Under the pieces are notes generated by a model. It saw only the letters and a list, made by a program, of their open reading frames with translations, searched no databases and had not been told where the DNA came from. Positions 48,136 through 59,550 of a stretch of 64,000 bases of DNA are shown in pieces; the first letter of the stretch is position 1; each line of letters begins with the position of its first letter. The translations under genes and the position numbers were made by a program. The stretch is from positions 124,001 to 188,000 of the forward strand of contig NZ_NOKT01000007.1 of assembly GCF_002237655.1 (NCBI RefSeq), read 5' to 3'. This DNA is from Streptomyces sp. XY006. GTDB taxonomy: Bacteria; Actinomycetota; Actinomycetes; Streptomycetales; Streptomycetaceae.

Positions 48136-49020
48136 TCACCGCTCCAGCAGCATCCGCTGCAGCTCGCGGGCCGCCCGGGGCGGGGCCACGTCGCTGCGGT
48201 GGGCCAGGGCGATCGTCCGGTGCAGGCCCGGGCGGGCCAGGGGTGTCACCCGCAGTCCGCCCCCGGATCGTGCCGCAACCATGCGCGGCACGACCGCCAC
48301 GCCCAGACCGGCCCGGACGAAGCCCAGCACCGCGTCCATCTCCCCGCCCTCCACGGCGAAGTCCGGCTCGAAGCCCTCCGCCCGGCACGCGGCGACCGTC
48401 AGCTCGCGCAGGTCGTAGCCGTGGCGGAACATCACCAGGCGTTCGCCCTCCAGGTCGGCGACCCGTACGGCGCGCCTCCCCCGGCCCGGCTTCGGCGCGT
48501 CGGGGGAGGAGACCACGACCAGGTCCTCGCGCAGCAGCTCCACCGTCGTCAGCGCCGGGGACGGGGTCGGCAGCGGCAGCACGACCAGCGCCAGGTCCAG
48601 CGCCCCGCGCGCCAGCTCCCGCACCAGGTCGTGCGAGCCGCCCTCCTCGATCAGCAGCCGGATGCCCGGGTAGCGGTCGTGGAAGGCGCGCAGCACGTCC
48701 GGCAGCAGGCCCGTGCACAGGCTGGGCGTGGCACCGAGCCGTACCCGGCCCCGCCGCAGCTGCACCAGCTCCTGCACCTCGTGCCGGGCCGTCTCCGCGT
48801 CGGCCAGGATCCGGCGGGCCAGCGGGAGCAGGGCCTCCCCGGCGTCCGTGAGCGTGATGTTGCCCCGCGCGCGGAGGAACAGATCCGCGCCGAGCTCCCG
48901 CTCCAGCGCCTTGATCTGCTGCGACAGCGACGGCTGCGCGACATGGACCAGATCGGCGGCCCGGGTGAAGTGCCGGGTCTCGGCGACGGCCACGAAGTAC
49001 TGGAGCTGCTGGAACTGCAT
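48136..49020 (-). CDS. LysR-family regulator
   Basis: The 294-residue protein starts MQFQQLQYFVAVAETRHFTR and has the LysR wHTH (AADLVHVAQPSLSQQIKALE, then RELGADLF) and a periplasmic-binding-like effector domain from about residue 90 (LRLGATPSLCTG-like RVRLGATPSL). It is divergent from sdhC with about 80 nt between starts. LysR regulators commonly control the divergent gene, so it is the likely regulator of this sdh operon. Confidence 0.9.
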   Translation of the reverse strand: MQFQQLQYFVAVAETRHFTRAADLVHVAQPSLSQQIKALERELGADLFLRARGNITLTDAGEALLPLARRILADAETARHEVQELVQLRRGRVRLGATPSLCTGLLPDVLRAFHDRYPGIRLLIEEGGSHDLVRELARGALDLALVVLPLPTPSPALTTVELLREDLVVVSSPDAPKPGRGRRAVRVADLEGERLVMFRHGYDLRELTVAACRAEGFEPDFAVEGGEMDAVLGFVRAGLGVAVVPRMVAARSGGGLRVTPLARPGLHRTIALAHRSDVAPPRAARELQRMLLER

Positions 49021-49103
49021 CCACCTACGATAGCCCGCGCCTATGGAATCAAGCCGGACCATGTCTTGGACCGATCGGCCCGGTGTCCGTAGCGTCTTGT
49101 TCC

Positions 49104-49808
49104 ATGGCTCTGGCAACGCGGACGGACCGACGGCCGTCCATGGCACGCACCGTGTGGGACTCCACCGTCGGGAAGAAGACCGTGATGGCGGTCAGCGGTC
49201 TGATCATGCTGCTGTACCTGGTCGTCCACATGATCGGGAACCTGAAGATCTTCTTCGGCGCGGGCGAGTTCAACCACTACGCGCACTGGCTGCGCACCGT
49301 CGGCGAGCCGTTCATGCACTACGAGTGGACGCTGTGGCTGGTCCGCGTCGTGCTCGTGGCCGCCGTGGTCGCGCACGCGGTCTCCGCCTACCAGCTCAGC
49401 CGCCGCGACATCAAGGCGCGGCCCAGCAAGTACGTGCACAAGAAGCCCCGGGCCTCCTACGCCACGCGCACCATGCGCTGGGGCGGGATCATCCTCGGCC
49501 TGTTCATCGTCTGGCACATCCTCGACCTGACGACCGGCACCGTGCACCCCGGCTTCGAGACGGGCCGCCCGTACCAGAACGTGGTGGACACCTTCTCCAC
49601 CTGGTACGGCAACGTCATCTACATCGTCGCGATGCTCGCGCTCGGCCTGCACGTCCGGCACGGCTTCTGGAGCGCCGCCCAGACCCTCGGCGCCGGCAGC
49701 CGCACCCGCGACCGAGCCCTGAAGACCGTCGCGAACGTCCTCGCGCTGCTGCTCACGGCCGGCTTCATCGCCGTACCCGTGGCCGTCATGACCGGGGTGG
49801 TGAGCTGA
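49104..49808 (+). CDS. sdhC: Succinate dehydrogenase/fumarate reductase cytochrome b subunit
   Basis: The 234-residue protein (ATG 49104; an ATG at 49140 also fits) has five predicted membrane helices: [77 protein letters not shown] and [20 protein letters not shown]. Conserved His in VVHM, VAHAVS, VWHILD and LHVRHG would ligate haem b. It anchors the flavoprotein and iron-sulphur subunits and passes electrons to menaquinone. First gene of sdhCAB. Confidence 0.92.
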   Translation: MALATRTDRRPSMARTVWDSTVGKKTVMAVSGLIMLLYLVVHMIGNLKIFFGAGEFNHYAHWLRTVGEPFMHYEWTLWLVRVVLVAAVVAHAVSAYQLSRRDIKARPSKYVHKKPRASYATRTMRWGGIILGLFIVWHILDLTTGTVHPGFETGRPYQNVVDTFSTWYGNVIYIVAMLALGLHVRHGFWSAAQTLGAGSRTRDRALKTVANVLALLLTAGFIAVPVAVMTGVVS

Positions 49809-49809
49809 C

Positions 49810-51755
<1,946 letters not shown>

Positions 51756-51759
<4 letters not shown>

Positions 51760-52505
51760 AGCTCACCCTGCGCGTCTGGCGCCAGAAGAGCGCCGACGCC
51801 GACGGCACGATGTCCACGTACGAGGTGGACGGCATCTCACCCGACATGTCGTTCCTGGAGATGCTCGACACGCTCAACGAGGAGCTCATCCTCAAGGGCG
51901 AGGACCCGGTCGCCTTCGACCACGACTGCCGCGAGGGCATCTGCGGCGCGTGTTCCCTCGTCATCAACGGGGACGCCCACGGGCCCGAGCGGACCACCAC
52001 CTGCCAGCTGCACATGCGGTCCTTCAAGGACGGCGACACCATCGACATCGAGCCGTGGCGGGCGGCCGCGTTCCCCGTGATCAAGGACCTGGTGGTGGAC
52101 CGGTCGGCGTTCGACCGGATCATCCAGGCCGGCGGCTACATCACCGCCCCCACCGGGGCGGCGCCCGAGGCGCACGCCACGCCGGTGCCCAAGCCGGACG
52201 CCGACTTCGCCTTCGAGCACGCCGAGTGCATCGGCTGCGGGGCGTGCGTGGCGGCCTGTCCCAACGGGGCGGCGATGCTGTTCACCTCGGCCAAGGTCAA
52301 CCACCTGAACGTGCTGCCGCAGGGGGCGCCCGAGCGGGAGACGCGGGTGCTGGACATGGTGGCGCAGATGGACGAGGAAGGGTTCGGCGGGTGCACGCTC
52401 GCCGGGGAGTGCGCCACCGCCTGTCCCAAGGGGATCCCGCTGATGTCCATCACCAGCATGAACAAGGAGTGGCTGCGGGCGACCCGGAAGGCCGCCAAGC
52501 GGTAA
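51756..52505 (+). CDS. sdhB: Succinate dehydrogenase/fumarate reductase iron-sulphur subunit
   Basis: ATG 51756 overlaps the sdhA stop (ATGA). The 249-residue protein has the 2Fe-2S motif [15 protein letters not shown] with TTCQLH, then [20 protein letters not shown] and [19 protein letters not shown] for the 4Fe-4S and 3Fe-4S clusters. It relays electrons from FAD to the cytochrome. A hairpin follows the stop. Confidence 0.95.
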
Positions 52506-52533
52506 CAGACGTTCGCCGACAGGTGCGGACGGG

Positions 52534-52565
52534 CGGGACCGGGAGTGGTGCTCTTCCCGGTCCCG
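52534..52565. terminator. 11-bp hairpin terminator after sdhB
   Basis: CGGGACCGGGA (52534-52544) pairs with TCCCGGTCCCG (52555-52565) over a 10-nt loop, about 30 nt past the sdhB stop. Confidence 0.75.
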
Positions 52566-52599
52566 TCTGGTATCCGGCCCCGTCCCGTATCCGGTGCGG

Positions 52600-52634
<35 letters not shown>

Positions 52635-52635
<1 letters not shown>

Positions 52636-52928
52636 CACGGGCCGGGATCGGCGAGGAGCGGGCCCAGCGGACCGAGGTCGAGATTGAGGTCGCTGCGCCG
52701 CAGCCCGTGCCGCTCGCACAGCTCGTCCATGCGCTCGTCCAGCAGCATCAGCGCGGTGCCGAGCCGGTCCTCCTGCTCGGCGCTGAGCGTGCCCTCGTCG
52801 AAACGGCGCACCGCCTGGCGCTCCATGAGCTGCCGCAGGAGCTCCACCACGGTCAGCACCAGCGCCGCCAGATCGTTCGCGACCCGCTCGGGATCCAGGT
52901 CCAGCGTGTGGTCGCGCGGCGCGGTCAC
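52635..52928 (-). CDS. gvpK: Gas vesicle protein GvpK
   Basis: GTG 52928 (GTGA overlap with gvpS) gives 97 residues matching GvpK: LDLDPERVANDLAALVLTVV, ELLRQLMERQAVRRFDEGTL then LMLLDERMDELCERHGLRRS. GvpK assists gas-vesicle assembly. It is the only intact gene in this cluster, so it is probably a relic. Its stop codon abuts the heptanucleotide repeat. Confidence 0.85.
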
Positions 52929-53174
52929 AGCGGCCCGCTGTCCGGCCAGGGCGCCGGAACCCGGTCGCCGACCGACGCCAGCAGGACGCGCAGGGAGATC
53001 CGCACCAACGGCACGTCGGCGACGGCCAGCACCAGGTCGCCGCTGATCCACGACGCCGGTCGCCAGCACCCGGTCGAGCAGGTCGACGAGCGGCACCCCG
53101 ACGGGCGCGTACGGCTCCGGGCCGTCCCACGGCACCGGGGACCGCTCGGCGCCCGCGGCGACCGGCGCGGTCAT
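52925..53174 (-). pseudogene. gvpS: gvpS (GvpA/J family), frameshifted
   Basis: From ATG 53174 the frame reads VPLVDLLDRVLATGVV, the GvpA-family core, then goes out of frame. Removing one G (a C on the plus strand at 53048-53049) restores ISGDLVLAVADVPLVRISLR and a natural end at 52925 in a GTGA overlap with gvpK. The interval is 250 nt, one base too many. A minor structural gas-vesicle protein that is now broken, unless the base is a sequencing error. Confidence 0.8.
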
Positions 53175-53871
53175 GCGCCCGCCTCCTGCCGCGCGGTGTC
53201 GTCCACCGTGTGCAACGGGCCGGTCGCACTCAGCTCCAGCCGGTCATCGACGCCGCGGGCCTGCGCCGCCACGACCTCGCGGAAGCGCCGCTCGTCGGCG
53301 GTGCGCACCGGGAACGACGTGCTCAGTACCTGCTCGTCGTCGAACCGGTCCCTGAGCCGTGCGCACGGCGAGCCCGGCCAGCCGGGCCGGTATCTGGTGG
53401 GCAGCGTCCCGGGCCTCGCGGGCGACGCCCTTGCCGGCGCCTCGCCCAGCCGGACGTTCGCCTCGTAGCCGGGGCGCTGCCGGGTACGGCGGGCGAGCGC
53501 GCACAGGGCCGTTCATCTCCACGCAGTCCCGCACGCCGTCGAGCTGTGCCGTCAAGTGGGCGTGGTCGTAGCGCAGTCGGGTGCGCAGCGCCTCCGCCTC
53601 GGGGGTGAGGACGGCGAACCGCACGGGCAGTACGGGGCCCTGCGCGGCGGATTCGCCGAGCACCGCCTGGTGGGCCATCAGATCGCGTCGCCGCGCCCGG
53701 ACCGACGCCGGCGCGTCCGGGACAGCCGCGCACAGCCCGGCCTCCGTCAGCAGGCGCACCCGCGCCCGTCCACCCCCGGTGCGCGCGGGGGCCGGACACC
53801 CGCGGGGGCGATGCCGTAGACGTACAGGGTGCCGGGCGAGCCGGCGGTGGTCAGGCGGCGGTGGCCGTCAC
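53171..53871 (-). pseudogene. gvpL: gvpL/F, multiply frameshifted and internally deleted
   Basis: Fragments of GvpL/F appear in all three frames in the right order: GTLYVYGIAPAGVRPP, RLLTEAGLCAAVPDAPASVR with LPVRFAVLTPEAEALRTRLR, RPGYEANVRLGEA, KGVAREARDAAHQ, LAGLAVRTAQGP, and VRTADERRFREVVAAQARGV. At least four frame changes are needed, and roughly 30 residues are missing after CVEMN. This amount of damage indicates real decay, not sequencing error. Confidence 0.8.
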
Positions 53872-54060
53872 TGCTGTTTCTCCTCGGCCTTGCGGCGACG
53901 GGGCCGCGGGCGGTCGTCCTCGGTGCGGCGTCTGCGTTCCGGCCGCGCGGCGCGCTCCGCGCGTTCGGCGTGTTCGGCGGCGGCGTCCTCGTCCGGCACG
54001 TCCTCCGGGGTGAGGACGTTCGGGCCCGCGCCCGGGGGCGCGAGCCGTTCAACAACCTCA
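53868..54060 (-). pseudogene. 3' remnant of a gvpJ-like gene
   Basis: In frame upstream of the gvpL remnant is ERLAPPGAGPNVLTPEDVPD followed by an Ala/Glu/Arg-rich tail ending KAEEKQQ. It resembles the charged C-terminal tail of GvpJ, which precedes gvpL in Streptomyces clusters. The GvpA-like body is missing, replaced by the leader of the olsB-like gene, so a deletion probably removed the upstream gvp genes. Confidence 0.5.
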
Positions 54061-54183
54061 CACCCGCTCTCCCCGCACACGACACGCGCAGGTCGGCCGG
54101 CATCGGGAGAACAGGGGCGGAGGTTCGCACCACCGCGTTCAGCGCCCCGCCGCACCGGACCGCCCCCGTGACAGGAGAGAGCC

Positions 54184-54951
54184 ATGACCGGCGTACTGAC
54201 CGTCGACCGTCCCGCGCAGCCCACGGCCCCCACCCGCTACACCGTCGCCCTCGCCCGCACCGAGGAGGACGTCCGTGCCGCGCAGCGGCTGCGGCACGAC
54301 GTCTTCGCCGGGGAGATGGGCGCCCTGCTCACCGGCGCGGAACCGGGCCTCGACGTCGACTCGTTCGACGCCTACTGCGACCACCTCCTCGTACGGGAGG
54401 AGACCACCGGCCAGGTCGTCGGCACCTACCGGCTGCTGCCGCCGGAGCGCGCGGCCGTCGCCGGACGGCTGTACAGCGAGGGCGAGTTCGACCTGTCCGC
54501 GCTGGACGGGATCCGGCCGCAGCTCGTCGAGGTGGGCCGGTCCTGCGTGCACCCCGACCACCGCGACGGCGCGGTCATCGGCCTCATCTGGGCCGGCATC
54601 GCCCGCTACATGGTCGACCGCGGCCACGAATGGCTCGCCGGCTGCTGCTCCGTCCCGCTCGCCGACGGCGGCACGCTCGCCTCCGCCACCTGGGACCGGG
54701 TGAGCGCCAAGCACCTGTCGCCCGAGGAGTACCGCGTCCGGCCGCTGCTGCCGTGGCTGCCGGGCCCCGCGCCCGCCGCCCGCGCCGAACTGCCCGCCCT
54801 GCTCCGCGGCTATCTGCGCCTGGGCGCCTGGGTGTGCGGCGAGCCGGCCCACGACCCGGACTTCGGCGTCGCCGACCTGTACGTGCTGCTGCCGATGAGC
54901 CGGGTCAACGCGCGCTACCTGCGGCACTTCCTCTCCCTCGTGCCGGCCTGA
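54184..54951 (+). CDS. olsB: Ornithine N-acyltransferase (OlsB-like)
   Basis: ATG 54184 follows AGGAGAGAG. The 255-residue protein matches the OlsB family (Acetyltransf_5): VRAAQRLRHDVFAGEMGALL, CDHLLVREETTGQVVGTYRL, VEVGRSCVHPDHRDGAVIGL and IWAGIARYMVDRGHEWLAGC. OlsB joins a 3-hydroxy fatty acid to ornithine, forming lyso-ornithine lipid. It is coupled (TGATG) to an acyltransferase, the standard OlsB-OlsA pair. Confidence 0.87.
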   Translation: MTGVLTVDRPAQPTAPTRYTVALARTEEDVRAAQRLRHDVFAGEMGALLTGAEPGLDVDSFDAYCDHLLVREETTGQVVGTYRLLPPERAAVAGRLYSEGEFDLSALDGIRPQLVEVGRSCVHPDHRDGAVIGLIWAGIARYMVDRGHEWLAGCCSVPLADGGTLASATWDRVSAKHLSPEEYRVRPLLPWLPGPAPAARAELPALLRGYLRLGAWVCGEPAHDPDFGVADLYVLLPMSRVNARYLRHFLSLVPA

Positions 54952-55781
54952 TGAGCGCCTGGCTGCCCACCGCGCCCTGCACGCCGCGGGCCTGCGTCGA
55001 GACACCGGCCGCGGTGCCCGCCCTGCGCGTGCCGCGGGCCCTGCTGCGGCTGACCGGAGTCGCGCTGCTGCTGCTCGCCGGGATCGCGCTGCTGCCGCTC
55101 GGCTCGCGGCTCCCGGCCGGGCTCGTCCGGCGGTGGTGCCGGTGGATCGTACGGGCCGCGGGGGTCCGGGTCCGCGTCACCGGCGCCACCGCCGTCCCCA
55201 CCGGGGGACTGCTGCTGGTCGCCAATCACATCTCCTGGCTGGACATACCGCTGCTCGCCGCCGTGCGCCCCGCCCGGATGCTGGCCAAGGCCGAGGTGCG
55301 CCGGTGGCCCGTCGCCGGGCCGCTGGCCGCGCGCGGCGGCGTGCTGTTCATCGACCGGGACCGGCTGCGCGCCCTGCCGGACACCGTCGCCCGGATCGCC
55401 CACGCGCTGCGCGAGGGCACGGCCGTCGCGGCCTTTCCCGAGGGCAGCACCTGGTGCGGCCGGGCCCAGGGCACCTTCCGCCGGGCCGTGTTCCAGGCCG
55501 CCCTGGACGCCCGGGTCCCCGTCCAGCCGGTGCGCATCGGCTACCGGCTCACCGGCGGGCCCGGCCGGGACGCAGCTGCCACCACGGCTGCCGCCTTCGT
55601 CGGCGACGACACCCTGCTCGCCTCCCTGTGGCGAGTCGCGACGACCCGCGGCCTGCTCGCGGAGGTCGAGATACGCGCCCCCATCCCACCGGACGGCCAC
55701 CCCGACCGCCGCTCCCTGGCCCGCTCCGCCCAGCCCCGGGAGACCGCACCCGCGTGGACGCACACGGTGCTCGTGGCGTAG
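54951..55781 (+). CDS. olsA: 1-acyl acyltransferase (OlsA/PlsC-like)
   Basis: The 276-residue protein has an N-terminal membrane helix (LTGVALLLLAGIALLPLG) and PlsC motifs LVANHISWLDIPLLAAVRP (HX4D), GVLFIDRDRL, AAFPEGSTWCGRAQG and VPVQPVRIGY. Next to OlsB it should O-acylate lyso-ornithine lipid to ornithine lipid, a phosphate-free membrane lipid. Its last codons and stop are the first unit of a tandem repeat. Confidence 0.88.
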   Translation: MSAWLPTAPCTPRACVETPAAVPALRVPRALLRLTGVALLLLAGIALLPLGSRLPAGLVRRWCRWIVRAAGVRVRVTGATAVPTGGLLLVANHISWLDIPLLAAVRPARMLAKAEVRRWPVAGPLAARGGVLFIDRDRLRALPDTVARIAHALREGTAVAAFPEGSTWCGRAQGTFRRAVFQAALDARVPVQPVRIGYRLTGGPGRDAAATTAAAFVGDDTLLASLWRVATTRGLLAEVEIRAPIPPDGHPDRRSLARSAQPRETAPAWTHTVLVA

Positions 55782-55872
55782 GGCGCGCAAGGCGGTGCTC
55801 GTGGTGTAGGGCGCGCACGGCGGTACTCGCCGCTTAGGGCGCGAACGGTGCTCGCGGCGTACGGCGCGCACC
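55765..55872. repeat. About 28-bp tandem repeats starting at the olsA stop
   Basis: Four imperfect units begin CGGTGCTCG or CGGTACTCG at 55765, 55793, 55821 and 55846; unit 1 contains the last olsA codons (VLVA) and stop. Units 1-2 are 28 nt and nearly identical. A second short repeat, GCGGTGGCGTGCC, occurs twice near 55930-55957. The rest of 55873-56022 shows no gene. Confidence 0.85.
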
Positions 55873-56022
55873 GGCCGGGCGGCGGGTGCCTCGCCCGGCC
55901 CGCGCGGCGGGCGGTCGCCGTCGCGTGACGCGGTGGCGTGCCGCGGTGGCGTGCCGCGGCGGTGTGTCGTCCGGTGGCACCCCCCAGTCGCGGGTGCCCG
56001 CCCCCTCCGGCGGGGGCCCGCC

Positions 56023-58386
56023 TCAGCCGTTCCCGGACAGCGCGCGCGTCAGGTAGGGCGCCGTCCGGCTCTCGGCCGAGCGCGCCACCTCGGCCGGTGG
56101 TCCCGCCGCCACGATCCGGCCGCCCGCGTCGCCGCCGCCCGGGCCGAGGTCGACGACCCAGTCCGCGCCCGCGACGACGGACATGTCGTGCTCGACGACG
56201 ATCACCGTGTGCCCGGCGTCGACCAGGCCGTGCAACTGGCGCATGAGGACGTCGACATCGGCCGGGTGCAGGCCGGTCGTGGGCTCGTCGAGGAGGTACA
56301 GCGTGTGGCCGCGCCGGGCGCGCTGCAGTTCGCTCGCCAGCTTGATGCGCTGCGCCTCGCCGCCCGACAGCTCCGTCGCGGGCTGGCCCAGCCGCAGATA
56401 GCCAAGGCCGACGTCGAGCAGGGTGCCGAGGCTGCGCGCCACCGCCGGGGTGTCCGCGAAGAAGGCCGCCGCGCTCTCCACCGTCAGATCCAGCACCTGC
56501 GCGATGGTCAGCCCCCGGTACGTCACCTCCAGCGTCCCGGCGTTGTAGCGGGCCCCGCCGCAGTCCGGGCAGGGCGCGTACGTGCTCGGCAGGAACAGCA
56601 GCTCCACGCTGACGAACCCTTCGCCCTGGCAGGTCTCGCACCGCCCGCCGGCCACGTTGAAGGAGAACCGGCCGACGCCGAAGCCGCGTTCCCGCGCTCC
56701 GTCCGTCGCCGCGAACACCTTGCGCACGACGTCGAACAGGCCGGTGTAGGTGGCGAGGTTCGAGCGCGGTGTGCGGCCGATGGGCTTCTGGTCGACCGAG
56801 ACCAGCCGCCCCACCCCCGGCGTCTCCTGCGTGATCTCGCCGATGAGCGTGGACTTGCCGGAGCCGGACACACCGGTGACCGCGGTGAACGCGCCGAGCG
56901 GGAACGCGGCGGTCACCCCGCGCAGGTTGTGCCGGGTGACCGGGCCGGTCTTCAGCCAGTCCTTCGGGGCGCGGACCGTCCGAGCCGGGGCGGGGGAGCG
57001 GCCGAAGAGGTAGCGGGCCGTCGCCGACTCCTCGACACCGGCCAGGGCGGCCACCGGGCCGCTGTGCAGCACCCGTCCGCCGTGCTCGCCCGCCAGCGGG
57101 CCCACGTCCACCAGCCAGTCGGCCCCGCGTACGACGTCCAGGTGGTGCTCCACCACGAACACCGAGTTCCCGGCGCGTTTGAGCCGCTCCAGCACGGTCA
57201 GCAGGGCCTCGGTGTCCGCCGGGTGCAGTCCGGCCGACGGCTCGTCCAGGACGTAGACCACGCCGAACAGGCCGGAGCGCAGTTGGGTGGCCAGGCGCAG
57301 GCGCTGCAGCTCGCCCGCGGACAGGGTGGGGGTCGCGCGGTCGAGGCTGAGGTAGCCGAGGCCCAGCTCCACGACCGGTGCGATCCGTGACCGGAGGTCG
57401 TCGGTCAGGACCCGGGCCGCCTCCGACGTCGCCTCCAGGCAGCCGGCCAGTTCCACCAGCGGCAGGGCCGCCAGCTCGGCGATGGTCCGCCCGCCGACAG
57501 TCACCGCCAGGGCCTCGGGCCGCAGCCGGGTGCCGCCGCAGGCCGGGCAGGGCGCGCTGGTGAGGAACCGCTCGGCCCTTGCCCGCAGAGTGGGGCTCTT
57601 GGAGTCGGCGAAGGTCTTCATCACATGGCGCCGCGCGCTCATGTACGTGCCCTGGTAGGGCCGCTGGATGCGGTCGGCGTCCCGCACCGGGTGCACGGTG
57701 ACCACGGGCTGCTCGTCCGTGAACAGGATCCACTCGCGCTGCTCGGCGGGCAGTTCCCGCCACGGCCGGTCCACGTCGTAGCCGAGCGCGTCCAGGATGT
57801 CCCGCAGGTTCTTGCCCTGCCAGGCCCCCGGCCAGGCGGCGATCGCGCCCTCGCGGATCGACAGCGACGGGTCGGGGACCAGCGACTCCTCGGTCGTGCG
57901 GTGCACCCGGCCGAGCCCGTGGCACTCCGGGCACGCCCCGGCCGCCGTGTTCGGCGAGAAGGAGTCGGAGTCGAGCCGCCGGGCCCCGGGCGGATAGGTA
58001 CCGGCCCGGGAGAACAGCATGCGCAGGGAGTTGGAGAGGTTGGTGACCGTGCCGACCGAGGAGCGCGAGGTGGGTGCCGCGCGGCGCTGCTGGAGCGAGA
58101 CGGCCGGCGGCAGCCCGGTGATCTCCCCGACCTTCGGCGCGCCGACCTGGTGGATCAGCCGGCGCGCGTACGGCGCGACCGACTCGAAGTAGCGGCGCTG
58201 CGCCTCGGCGTAGATCGTGCCGAACGCCAGGGACGACTTCCCCGAGCCGGACACGCCGGTGAACACGGCCAGTACGTCGCGCGGGACGTCGACGTCGACG
58301 CCGCGCAGGTTGTGCTCGCGGGCTCCTCGCACCCGCACGTACGGGTCGTGGGTGTCGGTGGGGGCGGCGTGATGGGGGTCGTGCAT
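56023..58386 (-). CDS. UvrA paralogue (ABC-type, UvrA2-like)
   Basis: The 787-residue protein has two ABC domains, each with Walker A TGVSGSGKSSLAFG / TGVSGSGKSTLIGE, signature segments TLSAGELQRLRLA and ELSGGEAQRIKLA, and Walker B VYVLDEPSAGLHP / LYLLDEPTTGLHP. Zinc pairs CPECHGLG, CPACGGTR and CETCQGEG...CPDCGG remain. It is shorter than canonical UvrA (about 950), lacking part of the UvrB-binding/insertion region, so it is a class II UvrA, linked elsewhere to DNA-damaging antibiotic resistance. Confidence 0.9.
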   Translation of the reverse strand: MHDPHHAAPTDTHDPYVRVRGAREHNLRGVDVDVPRDVLAVFTGVSGSGKSSLAFGTIYAEAQRRYFESVAPYARRLIHQVGAPKVGEITGLPPAVSLQQRRAAPTSRSSVGTVTNLSNSLRMLFSRAGTYPPGARRLDSDSFSPNTAAGACPECHGLGRVHRTTEESLVPDPSLSIREGAIAAWPGAWQGKNLRDILDALGYDVDRPWRELPAEQREWILFTDEQPVVTVHPVRDADRIQRPYQGTYMSARRHVMKTFADSKSPTLRARAERFLTSAPCPACGGTRLRPEALAVTVGGRTIAELAALPLVELAGCLEATSEAARVLTDDLRSRIAPVVELGLGYLSLDRATPTLSAGELQRLRLATQLRSGLFGVVYVLDEPSAGLHPADTEALLTVLERLKRAGNSVFVVEHHLDVVRGADWLVDVGPLAGEHGGRVLHSGPVAALAGVEESATARYLFGRSPAPARTVRAPKDWLKTGPVTRHNLRGVTAAFPLGAFTAVTGVSGSGKSTLIGEITQETPGVGRLVSVDQKPIGRTPRSNLATYTGLFDVVRKVFAATDGARERGFGVGRFSFNVAGGRCETCQGEGFVSVELLFLPSTYAPCPDCGGARYNAGTLEVTYRGLTIAQVLDLTVESAAAFFADTPAVARSLGTLLDVGLGYLRLGQPATELSGGEAQRIKLASELQRARRGHTLYLLDEPTTGLHPADVDVLMRQLHGLVDAGHTVIVVEHDMSVVAGADWVVDLGPGGGDAGGRIVAAGPPAEVARSAESRTAPYLTRALSGNG

Positions 58387-58397
58387 GGGAGACGACT

Positions 58398-59402
58398 CTA
58401 ACCGGAGGCGATCGTCAGGCCGGGGGCGATCGCGGCCAGCCGCCGGTAGGAGTCCAGCAGGGCCTCGCGGTCGAAAGTACTGGTGGTGACCAGGACCTCC
58501 TGCGCCCCGGTCTCCTTCAGCAGTGTCCCCAGGTCGTGCGCGACCTGCTCCTCGGTGCCCGCGATGTGCCCGGCCAGCCCGGCCTCGTAGAGGTCGCGCT
58601 CCTTGCCGGTGAGGGTGAGCGCCTCGACGCGCTCGGCGGGCGGCAGGGGAGGGAAGGTGCCGTGGGTGCGGGAGTACGCCATCGACCAGGCCTCGGGGAC
58701 CAGCAGCCGCCGGGCCTCCTCGGGGGTGGCGGCGACGGCGACCGTGCCGGAGACGACGACGTAGGGGTGCGGCGCCCAGGCCGAGGGGCGGAAGTGCTCG
58801 CGGTAGCGGTCGATGCCCCGTCGCATCCTGTCGCGGTCGCGGAGGTCGCCGATCACCAGGGGCAGGCCGAGGCGGGCCGCGATGCCGGCACCCTCGCCCA
58901 TGGCCAGGACGAACGGCGGCACGGTCAGTCCCTCGGCGGGGCGGGCGTGCACCCCGGTGGGGGAGGCGCCCCGGAACCAGCCCAGCAGCTCGCGCAGCTG
59001 GGCCTCGAAGTCCTCGGCGTCGCCCTTGTCGCGGCCCAGGGCCTTGCGCACCCCGTCCGTGAAGCCGACGGAGCGGCCGAGGCCCATGTCGATCCGGCCG
59101 GGGAACAGCGACTCCAGCACGCCGAACTGCTCGGCCACGACCAGCGGCCGGTGGTTGGGCAGCATCACCCCGCCCGTGCCCACCCGGATCGTGCCGGTCG
59201 CGGCGGCGACCGCCGCGGCCAGCACGGTCGGCGCCGAGCCGGCGACCCCGGGGACGCCGTGGTGCTCCGACACCCAGACCCGGTGGTAACCGAGCCCTTC
59301 CAGTTCCCGCGCCAGCCGCACCGTGTCGCGCAGCGCCTCGGGGTGGGTGTGCCCCTCACGGGTGCGGGAGCGGTCGAGGACGGACAGACGCACGGCTTCC
59401 AT
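58398..59402 (-). CDS. LLM-class flavin-dependent oxidoreductase
   Basis: The 334-residue luciferase-like protein has ELEGLGYHRVWVSEHHGVPG at the start, GTIRVGTGGVMLPNHRPLVV, PGRIDMGLGRSVGFTDGVRK and a C-terminal EEQVAHDLGTLLKETGAQEV with LVTTSTFDREALLDSYRRLA. It would use reduced F420 or FMN; substrate unknown. It is co-directional with the UvrA-like gene, 12 nt apart. Confidence 0.88.
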   Translation of the reverse strand: MEAVRLSVLDRSRTREGHTHPEALRDTVRLARELEGLGYHRVWVSEHHGVPGVAGSAPTVLAAAVAAATGTIRVGTGGVMLPNHRPLVVAEQFGVLESLFPGRIDMGLGRSVGFTDGVRKALGRDKGDAEDFEAQLRELLGWFRGASPTGVHARPAEGLTVPPFVLAMGEGAGIAARLGLPLVIGDLRDRDRMRRGIDRYREHFRPSAWAPHPYVVVSGTVAVAATPEEARRLLVPEAWSMAYSRTHGTFPPLPPAERVEALTLTGKERDLYEAGLAGHIAGTEEQVAHDLGTLLKETGAQEVLVTTSTFDREALLDSYRRLAAIAPGLTIASG

Positions 59403-59550
59403 ACCTGGTCTGACGCCGCGAGGGGCCGCCGGTATTCCGCCGCCGCACGGCGGTCCGCCGCGGCGGCCGGCCCGGCCCGGAAAACCGGGTGACCGCGTCC
59501 TCGCACGTCAGGACAATGTCCCGGTACCCAGAAGCGAAAGGCGGCCGACC